Shown: positions 1 through 9,292, counted from the first letter of the stretch. The stretch is DNA of 43,893 nucleotides from Larkinella terrae (GCF_009668025.1 NZ_WJXZ01000020.1:1-43893), one strand, 5' to 3'. A program made the numbers and translations. Notes: generated from the letters alone by a model not told the origin.

Positions 1-147
1 GCTTTGAAATGCCGATTAAAGCCCGGCACCGGCCGCCCGGCCTTTAGGGGGTTGGGGGCAAACCGAAGAAAGAAAAAATTATAAAATTTAGACAGCCCCT
101 AAGATATTGGTAGTCAGACCTTTTTCATTGTTCATTCTTAATTAATC
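1..147. other. Intergenic edge with no supported gene
   Basis: No coding region is supported here. The stretch holds a GC-rich segment followed by an AT-rich one. Near 125-140 there is one short copy of the TTCATTG/TTCATTC 7-bp unit that recurs in many other gaps of this window. It lies just beyond the stop codon of the first minus-strand gene. Confidence 0.4.
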
Positions 148-3012
148 TCATTCGCCCAGGTATTTGCCGATCAGCATCTGACTTTCGTGGTTTTCGTGCG
201 AATGACCTTTGCCGAGTCGATCGTTCAGATCCTTCAGCGCTTTCTTCGAGTCATTGCTGCCAATGGCGCCCACCCGCTGAATGGTGTACGGCATGATCTT
301 GGGCAATTTGGCTTTTTCGCCCAGCTGCAAAAACCGCTTCGCATCCAGCACCGACAGCGGTTCGATGGCGTACCACACCATCAGTGGCAGGTTGTGGTCG
401 TCTTTGTCCACCGATTTCTGCACCAGCGCATCCATTACCTCCCAGCGTTGACCCGGTTCCAGCCGCATCATGGCTGAAGTCAGGTAGAGCCGGACGAGCG
501 CCGAGTTGTCGTTTTGCGCCAGGGCCGCCAGCCGCTTCAGCGTTTCGGGCAGGACGGTTTTGTCCTCGGCCAGCAACTGAATCGCCCAGCTACGGACGTA
601 TTCGCTTTCATTGCCAAGCAGATCGGTTAACTCTTTCTCCGTCAACCCTTTGGTGACGTGCAAGGCCCAGAGCGCGCGGAGTTTCCGGGTTTCGTCGGGA
701 TTGGTGGCCAGCATTTCTTTCAGGGCTTTGTGCACTTTTTTGTTCGGGCCGCGTTCCTGCAAAATCGCCCGGGCCTGCCGCACGTACCATTCGTTAGGAT
801 TCAACTGGTATTTCACCAGATCCATGTCCGAAGCTTTCCAGAGATCGACCTGCACCCACTTGTCGTTTTCGTGGGTAATCTTGAAAATCCGGCCCATCGT
901 TTTGTTATGAACGTCCGGGTTCGAGCTGTGGCATTGGTTTTTGTCGTACCAGTCAATCGCGAAAACCGATCCGCTGGGGTCGTATTTCATGTTCAGCCAC
1001 TGCGACCAGGAGTCATTCATGGTCAGAAAATCCGGCCGGTGCGTCACCTTGTAGCCCGATCCTTCGCGAACCGGGTGGTCGTTGTTCAGCTTGGCACCGT
1101 TGATGTTGTTCATGAAAATATCGTTGCGGTATTCTTTCGGCCAGCTGTTGCCGAGGTAAATCATGGCTCCGGCGTGGGCATGTCCACCCCCGGCGGCTGC
1201 CGAGCGGAAGTTCCCGGCGTGGGGTCCGCGTTCGCCCAGCCAGTGCACGTGATCGGCGTGGGTTTTAATGTCGTCGTAGGTATACGGATTGAAGTGTTTG
1301 CCACCCTGACGCTGGTAGCGCCCGCCCTGAATCATGTGGTACATGTGCGGGATTACGCAGGCCGTAATGAACGCGTGCCCATAGTCGTTGAAATCCAATC
1401 CCCAGGGGTTGCTGGTGCCTTCGGCAAAAATCTCAAACTCCTGCGTGGTGGGGTGAAACCGCCAGACGCCCGCGTTGATTTTCTTCCGTTCCGAATCCGG
1501 CGCACCCGGTTTTCCGACGTTGGAATGCGTAAACACGCCGTGATTGCCATAGAGCCAGCCGTCGGGTCCCCAGCGGAGGCTGTTCAGCGTTTCGTGCGTA
1601 TCCTGCGTGCCCCAGCCGTCGAGCAGCTTTTGCGGTGGGCCGGTCGGTTTATCGTTCTTGAAATCGGCGGGAATGAACAGCAGGTACGGGGCCGCGCCGA
1701 CCCACACCCCACCCATGCCCAGCTCCATGCCACTAACCAGGTTCAGTCCTTCGATGAAGACTTTCTTTTTGTCCAGCGTACCGTCGCCGTTGGTATCTTC
1801 AAAAATCAGAATCCGGTCGCGGCCCTGGCCTTCGGGCGCCGGAACCGGGTAGGTGTGCGACTCAACCACCCAAAGCCGTCCCCGCGCATCGAGCGTAAAA
1901 CAGATGGGCTTGACAATGTCCGGTTCGGCAGCGGCCAGTGTAATTTTAAATCCTTTCGGCAGGGTCATCACCTTCGCGGCTTCCGTACCCGAAAGACCGG
2001 CGTGAAGAACCGGGTCGAGTGGCGGCAGCACAATGATGTCCTTCGGTTTCAGCTCGTTCGGAAAATCCGGACGCGTGGGATAGAACAGAAATTCATCAAA
2101 ATTGATGTGCGCCCACTTGTCGTTCGGAATGTACGGAATCTGCGAAATACCGGTTTCGTTATCGACAATCCGGATGAAGATTTCCTTGTTCAGGTACGGT
2201 TGCAGATCGACAACGACCGGTTGCAGCGTGGCACGTCCCTGTCCGGTAATCTGGTAAATCACCTTATTGGTTTCGGCCAGCACAATTTCGACGCGCGTAT
2301 CGACCAGCGCCCCGCCCGAAACCCGGAAAGCCGCAAACGGCTGCGTGACGGTAAACGGAACGGAAGTCAAGGTGCCGGTTTGTTTGTAATTGACTGTTCC
2401 TCCGCTGCTTAAGAAGTATTTTCCGGCAAAACCGATGTTCATTTCCTTTTCGTGAACCGGCGACGGATCGGCGTTGACCAGCGGATTGGCAAACGCATCG
2501 CCTTTGGCCGTCCAGTCTTTCAGCGTACCGGTTTCAAAATTGAGGTTCAACGGCTGGCCGTTTTTCATCGGCTGCTGTCCGGCAATGGTCGCGTTCGAAA
2601 TCGTGCCTTCCACAATTTCAATACTGCCGACCATGCCAGCCGCGCGGTGGCCGGGAACCGAGCAATAATACGTATCGTTCTGCTCCGCCTTGAACGTAAT
2701 GCTCGTGCTGGAACCCTTTTCCAGAATGGTTTTGCTCTTCAGTTTTAGTTTTTCGAGGGTGATGTCATGCGTCATGACCTCCCCGTTGGTGATCGTAATG
2801 CGAACGCGGTCGCCTTTGTTGGCTTTCAGCGTTGGGTTACGCGTGCCATCTTTGGCGAAATAACCGAGCATGGTGGCTTCCAGCGCATAGTCCCGGTCAT
2901 ATTTTGCCGTGTCCGGAGCGACAGCGGTTTTCGCGACCTGACCCGTGTCGTGAATTCCGGGAACGGAAAAAAGGGTAATGAGGAGTGGAATGAGCAAACG
3001 GAGTTCGTACAT
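148..3012 (-). CDS. Secreted cupredoxin / PQQ-dehydrogenase-like beta-propeller / HEAT-repeat protein
   Basis: 954 residues with an N-terminal signal sequence (about 1-20). Residues 42-136 form a plastocyanin-like domain with a complete type 1 copper set: His82, Cys117, His122 and Met127 in the pattern YYCSVPGHRAAGM. A beta-sandwich-like linker follows (about 150-320). A six-bladed-propeller domain of the 'putative membrane-bound dehydrogenase' family runs from about 340 to 740 (motifs LPKGFKITLAAAEPDIVKP and EDTNGDGTLDKKKVF). Helical HEAT-like repeats run from about 770 to 935. Relatives in this superfamily often end in a c-type haem domain, but no CxxCH is present here. By family the propeller may oxidise a sugar or alcohol, with copper rather than haem taking electrons; that is inference. 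It is probably exported to the periplasm or surface. The gene stands alone on the minus strand. Confidence 0.85.
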   Translation of the reverse strand: MYELRLLIPLLITLFSVPGIHDTGQVAKTAVAPDTAKYDRDYALEATMLGYFAKDGTRNPTLKANKGDRVRITITNGEVMTHDITLEKLKLKSKTILEKGSSTSITFKAEQNDTYYCSVPGHRAAGMVGSIEIVEGTISNATIAGQQPMKNGQPLNLNFETGTLKDWTAKGDAFANPLVNADPSPVHEKEMNIGFAGKYFLSSGGTVNYKQTGTLTSVPFTVTQPFAAFRVSGGALVDTRVEIVLAETNKVIYQITGQGRATLQPVVVDLQPYLNKEIFIRIVDNETGISQIPYIPNDKWAHINFDEFLFYPTRPDFPNELKPKDIIVLPPLDPVLHAGLSGTEAAKVMTLPKGFKITLAAAEPDIVKPICFTLDARGRLWVVESHTYPVPAPEGQGRDRILIFEDTNGDGTLDKKKVFIEGLNLVSGMELGMGGVWVGAAPYLLFIPADFKNDKPTGPPQKLLDGWGTQDTHETLNSLRWGPDGWLYGNHGVFTHSNVGKPGAPDSERKKINAGVWRFHPTTQEFEIFAEGTSNPWGLDFNDYGHAFITACVIPHMYHMIQGGRYQRQGGKHFNPYTYDDIKTHADHVHWLGERGPHAGNFRSAAAGGGHAHAGAMIYLGNSWPKEYRNDIFMNNINGAKLNNDHPVREGSGYKVTHRPDFLTMNDSWSQWLNMKYDPSGSVFAIDWYDKNQCHSSNPDVHNKTMGRIFKITHENDKWVQVDLWKASDMDLVKYQLNPNEWYVRQARAILQERGPNKKVHKALKEMLATNPDETRKLRALWALHVTKGLTEKELTDLLGNESEYVRSWAIQLLAEDKTVLPETLKRLAALAQNDNSALVRLYLTSAMMRLEPGQRWEVMDALVQKSVDKDDHNLPLMVWYAIEPLSVLDAKRFLQLGEKAKLPKIMPYTIQRVGAIGSNDSKKALKDLNDRLGKGHSHENHESQMLIGKYLGE

Positions 3013-3257
3013 GGTAACAGGTCGTAAGTTGCTTAGGAATATTTAGTTAAAATTAGGAGAAAATCCCTCGCAGTCAAACCGGAATGGTTCAAAATTCGAC
3101 TCAAAAACCGCCAGAATACGGTTGCAAAGGTTTGCAGAAGTGATTGACGCTGTAATTTTTTGGGATTTAGCGGGAGCCGTTGGAACCCGGTAGACGGTTT
3201 TTGAACGGGATACTTTTTAATTTCGTTTCTTTGTATACTTCGTAAATGGCGTGACCA

Positions 3258-3494
3258 ATGGCTTTACAATATTTATCAGATTCCAACGGCAAACCAACCG
3301 CCGTCGTGATTCCCATTCAGGATTGGGAAATGCTGAAGAAAAAGCATGAAGATCTTTCGGAATTAGAAGAAATTGTTCCGGCCAAAAAACAAAAACCGTC
3401 GGATTTTCGGGGTTCTATTTCCAAAAAAATGGCTCGTGAAATGAACCAATACGTTGAAAAATCCAAACAGGAATGGGATCGAGATATCTTTTAG
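3258..3494 (+). CDS. Antitoxin of a PIN-domain toxin-antitoxin pair
   Basis: 78 residues. The N-terminus (YLSDSNGKPTAVVIPIQDWE) has the beta-strand/helix pattern of small Phd/RelB-like antitoxins that recur beside VapC toxins in Bacteroidota. The C-terminal half is charged and lysine-rich, as expected for a flexible toxin-binding tail. The end of the gene overlaps the start of the PIN toxin by 22 bases in another frame, which points to translational coupling. An earlier ATG at 3246 is closed by a stop after two codons, so 3258 is the start. It is expected to neutralise the toxin and repress the operon. The assignment rests mainly on gene order and size. Confidence 0.75.
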   Translation: MALQYLSDSNGKPTAVVIPIQDWEMLKKKHEDLSELEEIVPAKKQKPSDFRGSISKKMAREMNQYVEKSKQEWDRDIF

Positions 3495-3859
3495 ATTCCA
3501 ATACCGTCATTGATTATGTAGGAGAGCTGCTTCCAGAACCTGTGGCGATGACCCTTGATTCGATGTTCAATGAGGAACTCAATATCTCGATCGTTGTCTA
3601 CATCGAAGTGCTGGGATTTAATGGCAGAATCGAATCGATGAAACGTCTTCAGGCTTTTCTGGATATGGGATCGATTTATTATGTCAACAGGATTGTCGCT
3701 CTTCAAACCATCGCGATTCGTAAAAAACACAAGATCAAACTTCCGGATGCTATCATTGCCGCTACCGCGATGGTGCATAATTTTACCCTTCTGACCCGGA
3801 ATACCAGCGATTTTAAAAAGATTGAAGGGCTGCTGATCGCCAATCCGCACGAATTATAA
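3473..3859 (+). CDS. VapC-like PIN-domain ribonuclease toxin
   Basis: 128 residues, the usual VapC length. The acidic metal-binding residues of the PIN fold are all present: Asp8 (YLLDSNTVIDY), Glu45 (VYIEVLGF), Asp92 (LPDAIIAATA) and Asp113 (TSDF), with the typical TLLTRN strand before the last one. PIN toxins are Mg2+-dependent RNases that stop translation by cutting tRNA or rRNA; the target of this one cannot be read from sequence. It follows its antitoxin with a 22-base overlap, so the two should be co-translated. No catalytic residue is missing, so the toxin is probably active. Confidence 0.9.
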   Translation: MGSRYLLDSNTVIDYVGELLPEPVAMTLDSMFNEELNISIVVYIEVLGFNGRIESMKRLQAFLDMGSIYYVNRIVALQTIAIRKKHKIKLPDAIIAATAMVHNFTLLTRNTSDFKKIEGLLIANPHEL

Positions 3860-3906
3860 GCCTTCTCGGCTACTTTCTTTCACCCAGCCGACCGGCCAGT
3901 TTCTTC

Positions 3907-3914
3907 TATATTTG
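3907..3914 (+). promoter_or_regulatory. Putative -7 promoter element (TATATTTG)
   Basis: TATATTTG matches the Bacteroidota -7 consensus TAnnTTTG exactly. It lies about 80 bases before the sigma factor start and after the toxin stop codon. No convincing TTTG -33 box is seen at the usual distance, so this is a partial match. Confidence 0.45.
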
Positions 3915-3994
3915 TATTTTGTAAATAAAAAATAAAATTCGATTGGGGGATTTCCGGCGCCAACTTGTCTTCGAATTACTAGACCCTTCATTCG

Positions 3995-4669
3995 ATGTCT
4001 GCCAACTCGTTTCCATTCCGACGCATTCCCGATCCGGTTTCCATCGGGTTAACGCCCTTGCAGCGGAACGATACCGAAATCCCCGCGACGGCCGATCAGG
4101 AATTGTTCATCCGCAATGCGTTTGTTGCGGACCCCAAAATGGGCTGCGAGCTGCTCTTCCGGCAATATTTTGCGCCCCTGTGCAGCCACGCGATCCGGTT
4201 TGTTTACGACCGACAGGTGGCCGAAGACGTGGTGGCGGATTTGTTCTATACGTTCTACCAGAAGGAATTATATAAGCAGGTGAAGGGTTCGTACCGCGCT
4301 TATCTCTACCAGGCCGTGCGCAACCGGGCCTACAACAGCCTGCGCTGGGAATTGAACCGGCAGGAAACCCTTCCCGACGACCTCGATCAGGCCGATCTGG
4401 AAGCTACCCAGCCCGACCGGCTTTTGCAGCAGGACGAACTGTATCGGGCGCTTGAACAGGCCGTGCAGCATCTGTCTCCCCAACGCCAGCGGGTTTTTCT
4501 GCTGAGCCGCTTCGAAGGAAAATCGTACAAGGAAATTGCTGCGGAACTGTCGCTTTCTCCCAAAACCGTCGAAAACCACCTGCTGCAGGCCATTTCGACC
4601 GTGCGGCAATTTCTCCGACAGCAAAAACTGATTGGCTGGGCCCTGCTGCTGCTGACGGTTTTTCCGTAA
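3995..4669 (+). CDS. ECF RNA polymerase sigma factor, FecI-like (Bacteroidota type)
   Basis: 224 residues. Sigma-70 region 2 spans about 50-115 (GCELLFRQYFAPLCSHAIRF, then AEDVVADLFYTFYQ). Region 4 spans about 150-205, with the helix-turn-helix FEGKSYKEIAAELSLSPKTV. The C-terminus ends in a short hydrophobic tail (LIGWALLLLTVFP), which is unusual for a soluble sigma factor. The gene is 24 bases before a fecR-type anti-sigma gene and leads the operon with SusC and SusD. In such sets the sigma factor is held by FecR until the outer-membrane receptor signals substrate. The ATG at 3995 was taken as start; an internal start is possible because the first 30 or so residues look non-conserved. Confidence 0.92.
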   Translation: MSANSFPFRRIPDPVSIGLTPLQRNDTEIPATADQELFIRNAFVADPKMGCELLFRQYFAPLCSHAIRFVYDRQVAEDVVADLFYTFYQKELYKQVKGSYRAYLYQAVRNRAYNSLRWELNRQETLPDDLDQADLEATQPDRLLQQDELYRALEQAVQHLSPQRQRVFLLSRFEGKSYKEIAAELSLSPKTVENHLLQAISTVRQFLRQQKLIGWALLLLTVFP

Positions 4670-4693
4670 TCATCAACGACATACTTCCACCTC

Positions 4694-5713
4694 ATGGAAC
4701 CTACTAAAGAATTGTTATTCACCTACTTTGCCGGTCAGGCCACGTCGGTGCAACAGAAAGTGATCGGTGAATGGCTCAACCGCCCGACCAGCCGGGAAAC
4801 GTATTTTCAGTGGCTGGATGAATGGGAACGGAGCTTCCCGCAATACGCCCCCGATCTGACCCACCACGTCGATCTATTCCGTCAGCGAATGGAAAATCCG
4901 GCGGAAGAACAGCCCCGCGTGGTACGCCGGTTTCCGGAAGAATCCCGCTCGTTTCAAAAACCGTTTCGGTGGTTGGCAGCCGCTTCCGTATCCCTAGCCC
5001 TGCTCGCCGGGGGCTGGTTTTTTCAAAAATTGCTCCTGTACAAAACCATCTCAACCGGCTCGCGCCAGCTCCGCTCGCTGAGCCTGCCCGATGGCTCCAC
5101 GATCGCGCTCAACAGCAATTCGTCCCTGACCATTCCCCGCATCGGCTACGGCTGGCTTTCCCGGCGGGTGGCGCTGACGGGCGATGCGGTTTTCGACGTC
5201 AAGCACCTTTCGACCCACCAGCCTTTTGTGGTGCAGGACATGAACGGACTGGATGTGGAAGTGCTGGGAACCGAATTTTCGGTGCGCAGCCGGACGGCCA
5301 AGGCAGAGGTGGTTCTGAAACGCGGCAAGGTGAATCTGCGCTATGCCTCCGAGAACCAGCCTCCGCAGAATCTGGTGATGAAACCCGGCGACCGGGTTCT
5401 GCTCGACGGTAAAGGCTCGCTTCAGTTACAGCCCAAGGCCGACACCATGCGGTTTGCCAGTTGGCGGTATCGCCTGTTTAGCTTTAACAATACGCCCCTG
5501 CGCGAAGTGGCCCGCCAGATTCAGGCGGTTTTTGGGGTCCACGTCCAGCTTTCCGACCCGTCGCTGGCCCGCCGGAAATTGACCGGAACGATCCGCGCCG
5601 GATCGTCCGACGAGCTGGCGGAGGCCCTGGCGGAATTGCTCAACCTGCGGCTCAGCCACCACGACCAGCATCTCATTTTTTCAACTGCTTCCGAAAACTC
5701 CATTACGCAATGA
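4694..5713 (+). CDS. FecR-family anti-sigma factor
   Basis: 339 residues in the usual FecR order. The cytoplasmic N-terminal segment (1-90, with WLDEWERSF) binds the sigma factor. One membrane span lies at about 93-110. A FecR domain follows at about 120-215 (LPDGSTIALNSNSSLTI, VEVLGTEFSVRS), then a C-terminal DUF4974 domain at about 260-330 (FNNTPLREVARQIQAVFGV), which in the family contacts the STN domain of the SusC-like receptor. It follows the sigma gene by 24 bases, and its stop overlaps the susC start by 4 bases (ATGA), so all three are one transcription unit. It should relay substrate sensing from the outer membrane to the sigma factor. Confidence 0.95.
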   Translation: MEPTKELLFTYFAGQATSVQQKVIGEWLNRPTSRETYFQWLDEWERSFPQYAPDLTHHVDLFRQRMENPAEEQPRVVRRFPEESRSFQKPFRWLAAASVSLALLAGGWFFQKLLLYKTISTGSRQLRSLSLPDGSTIALNSNSSLTIPRIGYGWLSRRVALTGDAVFDVKHLSTHQPFVVQDMNGLDVEVLGTEFSVRSRTAKAEVVLKRGKVNLRYASENQPPQNLVMKPGDRVLLDGKGSLQLQPKADTMRFASWRYRLFSFNNTPLREVARQIQAVFGVHVQLSDPSLARRKLTGTIRAGSSDELAEALAELLNLRLSHHDQHLIFSTASENSITQ

Positions 5714-8700
5714 GAAAATCGTTACCCCTCGCCCTGGCAACCGGGTTATTAATCAGCGTCGGTTACGGCAATACCGTAGCCCAGACGCTCGCCCTGGTCC
5801 GGACAACCCAGCAGATCGACGCCCCGCAGTCGGGCAAAACCGCTGCAACGACGGGCGCCAATCTGACGCTCAAGCAAACCTTACTGGAACTGAAGGCGCA
5901 TTACGGCGTCGATATTTTGTTTGAAGAATCGGTTGTTGGACGAAACCTGAGCCCCGTCGAACCGCTCGATCTGAGTGCCCGGCTGGAAACGAATCTGAAT
6001 ACGGTTTTGAAACGTTACGGCCTACGGTTTAAGAAGTTACGTTCGGGTGCGTACCTGATTTTGCCGCCCAAAAACAGCGACCGGTCCGCCATCAGTTTGC
6101 CCCAGCTGACCAACACCTCAACCGCCGGAAATGGCCCTATCCCACTGGCGGGCCTGACCAATATTTCACCGACCCAACTGATCGGCGTGGCCCCGGTGGA
6201 TGTGCGGGTCAGCGGTCGGGTGACGAGCGAAACCGGCGAAGGACTTCCCGGGGTGAGTGTGGTGGTGAAGGGCTCTCCGCGCGGAACCTCCACCGACGCC
6301 GAGGGCCGCTACCAGCTCAGCGTTCCCAACGAGAACGTCACGCTGGTTTTCAGTTTCGTCGGTTACGCGAGTCAGGAACAGGTGGTTGGAAACCGGTCGG
6401 CAATTGATATTCAACTGGTTCCGGATACCAAAGCGTTGAACGAAGTGGTGGTGGTCGGCTACGGACAGGTCAAGAAAAGCGATCTGACCGGCGCGGTGGC
6501 CACGGTTCCTGTGGAAGAAATTAAGAAAGTAGCCGTTACTTCGCTTGACCAGGCGTTGCAGGGCCGCGCGGCCGGGGTGCAGATTACCCAGAATTCGGGC
6601 GCGCCGGGCGGTACGACCAGCATCCGGATTCGGGGCGGCAACTCGATTCAGGGCGATAACGAGCCGCTGTACGTCATCGACGGTATTCCGTTTAAAAACG
6701 ATGGAGTAAGTAATGGATCGAGTTTCAACGTGTTGAGTACGCTCAACCCCAGCGATATTGAATCAATTTCGGTGCTGAAAGATGCCTCTTCGACCGCCAT
6801 TTATGGATCGCGCGGAGCGAATGGCGTGGTGATTATCACAACCAAACGCGGCAAAGCCGGGAAGTCGACGATCACCTTCGATACGTATTACGGTGTTCAG
6901 AATGTCCGCCGGAAATACCCGGTTTTGAACGCCCGGGAATACGCGCAGTTTGTCAACGACGCCAATACCAACGAAGGCCGTCCGGCGGTTTACACCCAGG
7001 CTCAGGTCGACGCCTTTGGCGAGGGCACCGACTGGCAGGACGAGATTTTCCGTCAGGCGCCCATTTCCAATTACCAGCTTTCGTTCAGCGGAGGTGACGA
7101 AAAAACGCAGTACGCCATCTCGGGCGGTTATTTCAAACAAAACGGCATCATTGTTAATTCCGATTTCGACCGGTATTCGTTTCGGGTGAATCTGGATCGC
7201 AAGCTGACCAGTAAAATCAAGATCGGTAACAGCCTGACGGTCAACCGAACGGTTACCAATCAGGCGCGTTCGGACGGCGATTTGGGCAGTGCCGGACTGG
7301 TCACGATTGCCGCGCTCCAGTTTCCGCCCATTCTGCCGGTGGTGACGCCCAACGGTTCTTATTTGCTGACCGATCCCGCGCTGGCTTTTACCGCCGACAA
7401 TCCGGTGGCGCTGGCCCGCGACAACAAAAACCGCAACACGGCCTACCGGGTTTTTGGTAGTGTTTTCGGTGATTATCAGATTATTGATGGGCTGAACCTA
7501 CGCGTGTCGCTGGGAATGGATGCGGTTTTGCAAAAACAGGACTCGTATTTGCCGCGATCGGTGGGAAGCGGTTTGGCGCAGGGCGGGGCTGCGGCTATTT
7601 TCAATTCGCAGGCGATGACCTGGCTCAACGAAAACCTGTTGACGTACACCCGCACTATTAACACCGTCCACAATATAACGGCCTTAATTGGGTATACACA
7701 GCAAGCCAGCCGGACGGAATCCAATCGGGCGCAGGCGCGGAATTTTGTAAACGACAACCTCGGTTCGAGCAATCTGGCGTCGGGTTCGGTGCCACTGACA
7801 CCTGAATCGGGCATCGGAACCTGGGGCTTGAGGTCGTACCTGGCGCGGATCAACTACGGCTACAAAGACAAATACCTGTTAACTGCCTCATTCCGGACCG
7901 ACGGTTCTTCCCGGTTTGGGGCCAACAAACGCAACGGCTATTTCCCCTCGGCGGCTCTGGCCTGGCGGGTTTCGGAAGAAACATTCATGAAAAGCAGCCG
8001 GGTGGTGAACGATTTGAAAGTTCGGTTGACCTACGGCGCGACCGGTAATCAGGACGGCGTTGGAAACTATCCGGCCTATTCGCTGCTGGGAACCCAGAAT
8101 TACGTGTTTGGGAACACGGTTTCGACCGGTTTGGGGCCGAATCAGATTGCCAACCCGGATTTATCGTGGGAAACCACCACGCAGGCCGATTTTGGTGTCG
8201 ACGTCGGTTTCCTGAATAACCGGATCACCCTGACCGCCGATGCGTATCTGAAACGGACGAAAGATCTGTTGCTGAACGTCACCGTTCCGAGTACCTCGGG
8301 TTTTTCGAGCGCCATCAAAAATCTCGGAAAAGTGGAGAACAAGGGACTCGAATTCAGTATTTCGTCGCGCAACATCGACGGCGATTTCAAATGGAATACC
8401 GACCTGAATTTCGCGCTAAACCGCAACAAGGTACTCGACATCGGCGGAACACCCCAGATTTTTGCCGGAAGTGTCGCCAACATTGGTCAGGGGCTGAATT
8501 CCGGGATTATCCGGGTTGGCGAGCCGCTGGGGTCGTTCTTCGGCTACGTGACCAATGGCCTCTACCAGACCACCGACGAGCTGACGGCGCTGGCCGATCC
8601 GCAGGCCCGGAAACCGGGTGATCGCAAGTACGCCGATCTGAACGGCGATAAGAAAATCGACGACAACGACCGCACCATAATCGGCCGGGCGCAACCCAAA

Positions 8701-9189
8701 TTCATCGGCGGCATCAGCAATACGTTCTCGTTCAAAGGCATCGAGCTGACGGCTTTCTTTCAGGGCGTTTACGGAAATAACATCCTGAATGCCAACCGGT
8801 ATGAACTGGAATACCTGAATGCGACCACCAACCAGGACCGGGATATGCTGAACCGCTGGACACCAACCAATACCAACACCGACATTCCGCGGGCTTCGAC
8901 GACCCGCCCAGCAAACCGCGTTTCGACCCGCCAGATTGAAGACGGTTCCTATCTGCGGCTGAAGAATCTTCAGGTGGCTTACAATCTGCCTTCTTCGGTT
9001 ATTCAGGCCCTGAAAATTCAGTCGGTGCGCGTTTATGTAACCGCCCAGAACTTCCTGACCTGGACCAACTATTCGGGCTACGATCCGGAAGTAAACCGGT
9101 TTGGGCAGGACAGCCGCAGCCAGGGCTTCGACTACGCCAGCTACCCGGCCACGAAAACGCTTTTGTTTGGACTAAACGTAGGATTTTAA
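5710..9189 (+). CDS. SusC/RagA-family TonB-dependent receptor with STN signalling domain
   Basis: 1159 residues. The order is: signal peptide (1-25), STN domain (about 52-118), carboxypeptidase-regulatory-like beta domain (about 167-235, VSGRVTSETGEGLPGVSVVV), TonB-box-like segment (LNEVVVVGYGQVKKSDLTGAV), plug (about 250-370), and a long outer-membrane barrel ending in a C-terminal Phe (LLFGLNVGF). SusC-like proteins import large substrates across the outer membrane with a SusD lid. The STN domain marks this one as a transducer that signals through the FecR encoded just upstream, with which it overlaps by 4 bases. The substrate cannot be read from sequence, and no glycoside hydrolase lies nearby to hint at it. 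Confidence 0.96.
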   Translation: MRKSLPLALATGLLISVGYGNTVAQTLALVRTTQQIDAPQSGKTAATTGANLTLKQTLLELKAHYGVDILFEESVVGRNLSPVEPLDLSARLETNLNTVLKRYGLRFKKLRSGAYLILPPKNSDRSAISLPQLTNTSTAGNGPIPLAGLTNISPTQLIGVAPVDVRVSGRVTSETGEGLPGVSVVVKGSPRGTSTDAEGRYQLSVPNENVTLVFSFVGYASQEQVVGNRSAIDIQLVPDTKALNEVVVVGYGQVKKSDLTGAVATVPVEEIKKVAVTSLDQALQGRAAGVQITQNSGAPGGTTSIRIRGGNSIQGDNEPLYVIDGIPFKNDGVSNGSSFNVLSTLNPSDIESISVLKDASSTAIYGSRGANGVVIITTKRGKAGKSTITFDTYYGVQNVRRKYPVLNAREYAQFVNDANTNEGRPAVYTQAQVDAFGEGTDWQDEIFRQAPISNYQLSFSGGDEKTQYAISGGYFKQNGIIVNSDFDRYSFRVNLDRKLTSKIKIGNSLTVNRTVTNQARSDGDLGSAGLVTIAALQFPPILPVVTPNGSYLLTDPALAFTADNPVALARDNKNRNTAYRVFGSVFGDYQIIDGLNLRVSLGMDAVLQKQDSYLPRSVGSGLAQGGAAAIFNSQAMTWLNENLLTYTRTINTVHNITALIGYTQQASRTESNRAQARNFVNDNLGSSNLASGSVPLTPESGIGTWGLRSYLARINYGYKDKYLLTASFRTDGSSRFGANKRNGYFPSAALAWRVSEETFMKSSRVVNDLKVRLTYGATGNQDGVGNYPAYSLLGTQNYVFGNTVSTGLGPNQIANPDLSWETTTQADFGVDVGFLNNRITLTADAYLKRTKDLLLNVTVPSTSGFSSAIKNLGKVENKGLEFSISSRNIDGDFKWNTDLNFALNRNKVLDIGGTPQIFAGSVANIGQGLNSGIIRVGEPLGSFFGYVTNGLYQTTDELTALADPQARKPGDRKYADLNGDKKIDDNDRTIIGRAQPKFIGGISNTFSFKGIELTAFFQGVYGNNILNANRYELEYLNATTNQDRDMLNRWTPTNTNTDIPRASTTRPANRVSTRQIEDGSYLRLKNLQVAYNLPSSVIQALKIQSVRVYVTAQNFLTWTNYSGYDPEVNRFGQDSRSQGFDYASYPATKTLLFGLNVGF

Positions 9190-9213
9190 TCTAATTAACC
9201 GCCGGGCGGCCCC

Positions 9214-9292
9214 GAATGAACAATGAACAGTCCGTATTCCCGAATAGACAACACTCGGTTTTCTATTCATTATTAATTGTTAATTATTCATT
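9214..9292. repeat. Inverted heptad repeat (GAATGAA/CAATGAA type) between susC and susD
   Basis: The 119-base gap between the susC-like and susD-like genes holds a left arm of 7-bp units (9214-9230, GAATGAACAATGAACAG). A right arm of complementary AT-rich units lies at about 9265-9292. The arms can pair imperfectly. The same unit family occurs at 13753-13847 and, in altered form, at 16232-16306 and 30957-31021. The position inside a SusC/SusD pair suggests an RNA hairpin that could set the relative level of the two messages; that role is inference. Confidence 0.6.

Noticed and set aside
658-2412. 584-residue open frame on the plus strand opposite the cupredoxin/propeller gene
   Set aside because: It has no recognisable motif, is rich in Arg/Val/Phe as antisense frames of GC-rich genes are, and lies wholly inside a gene with clear domains.
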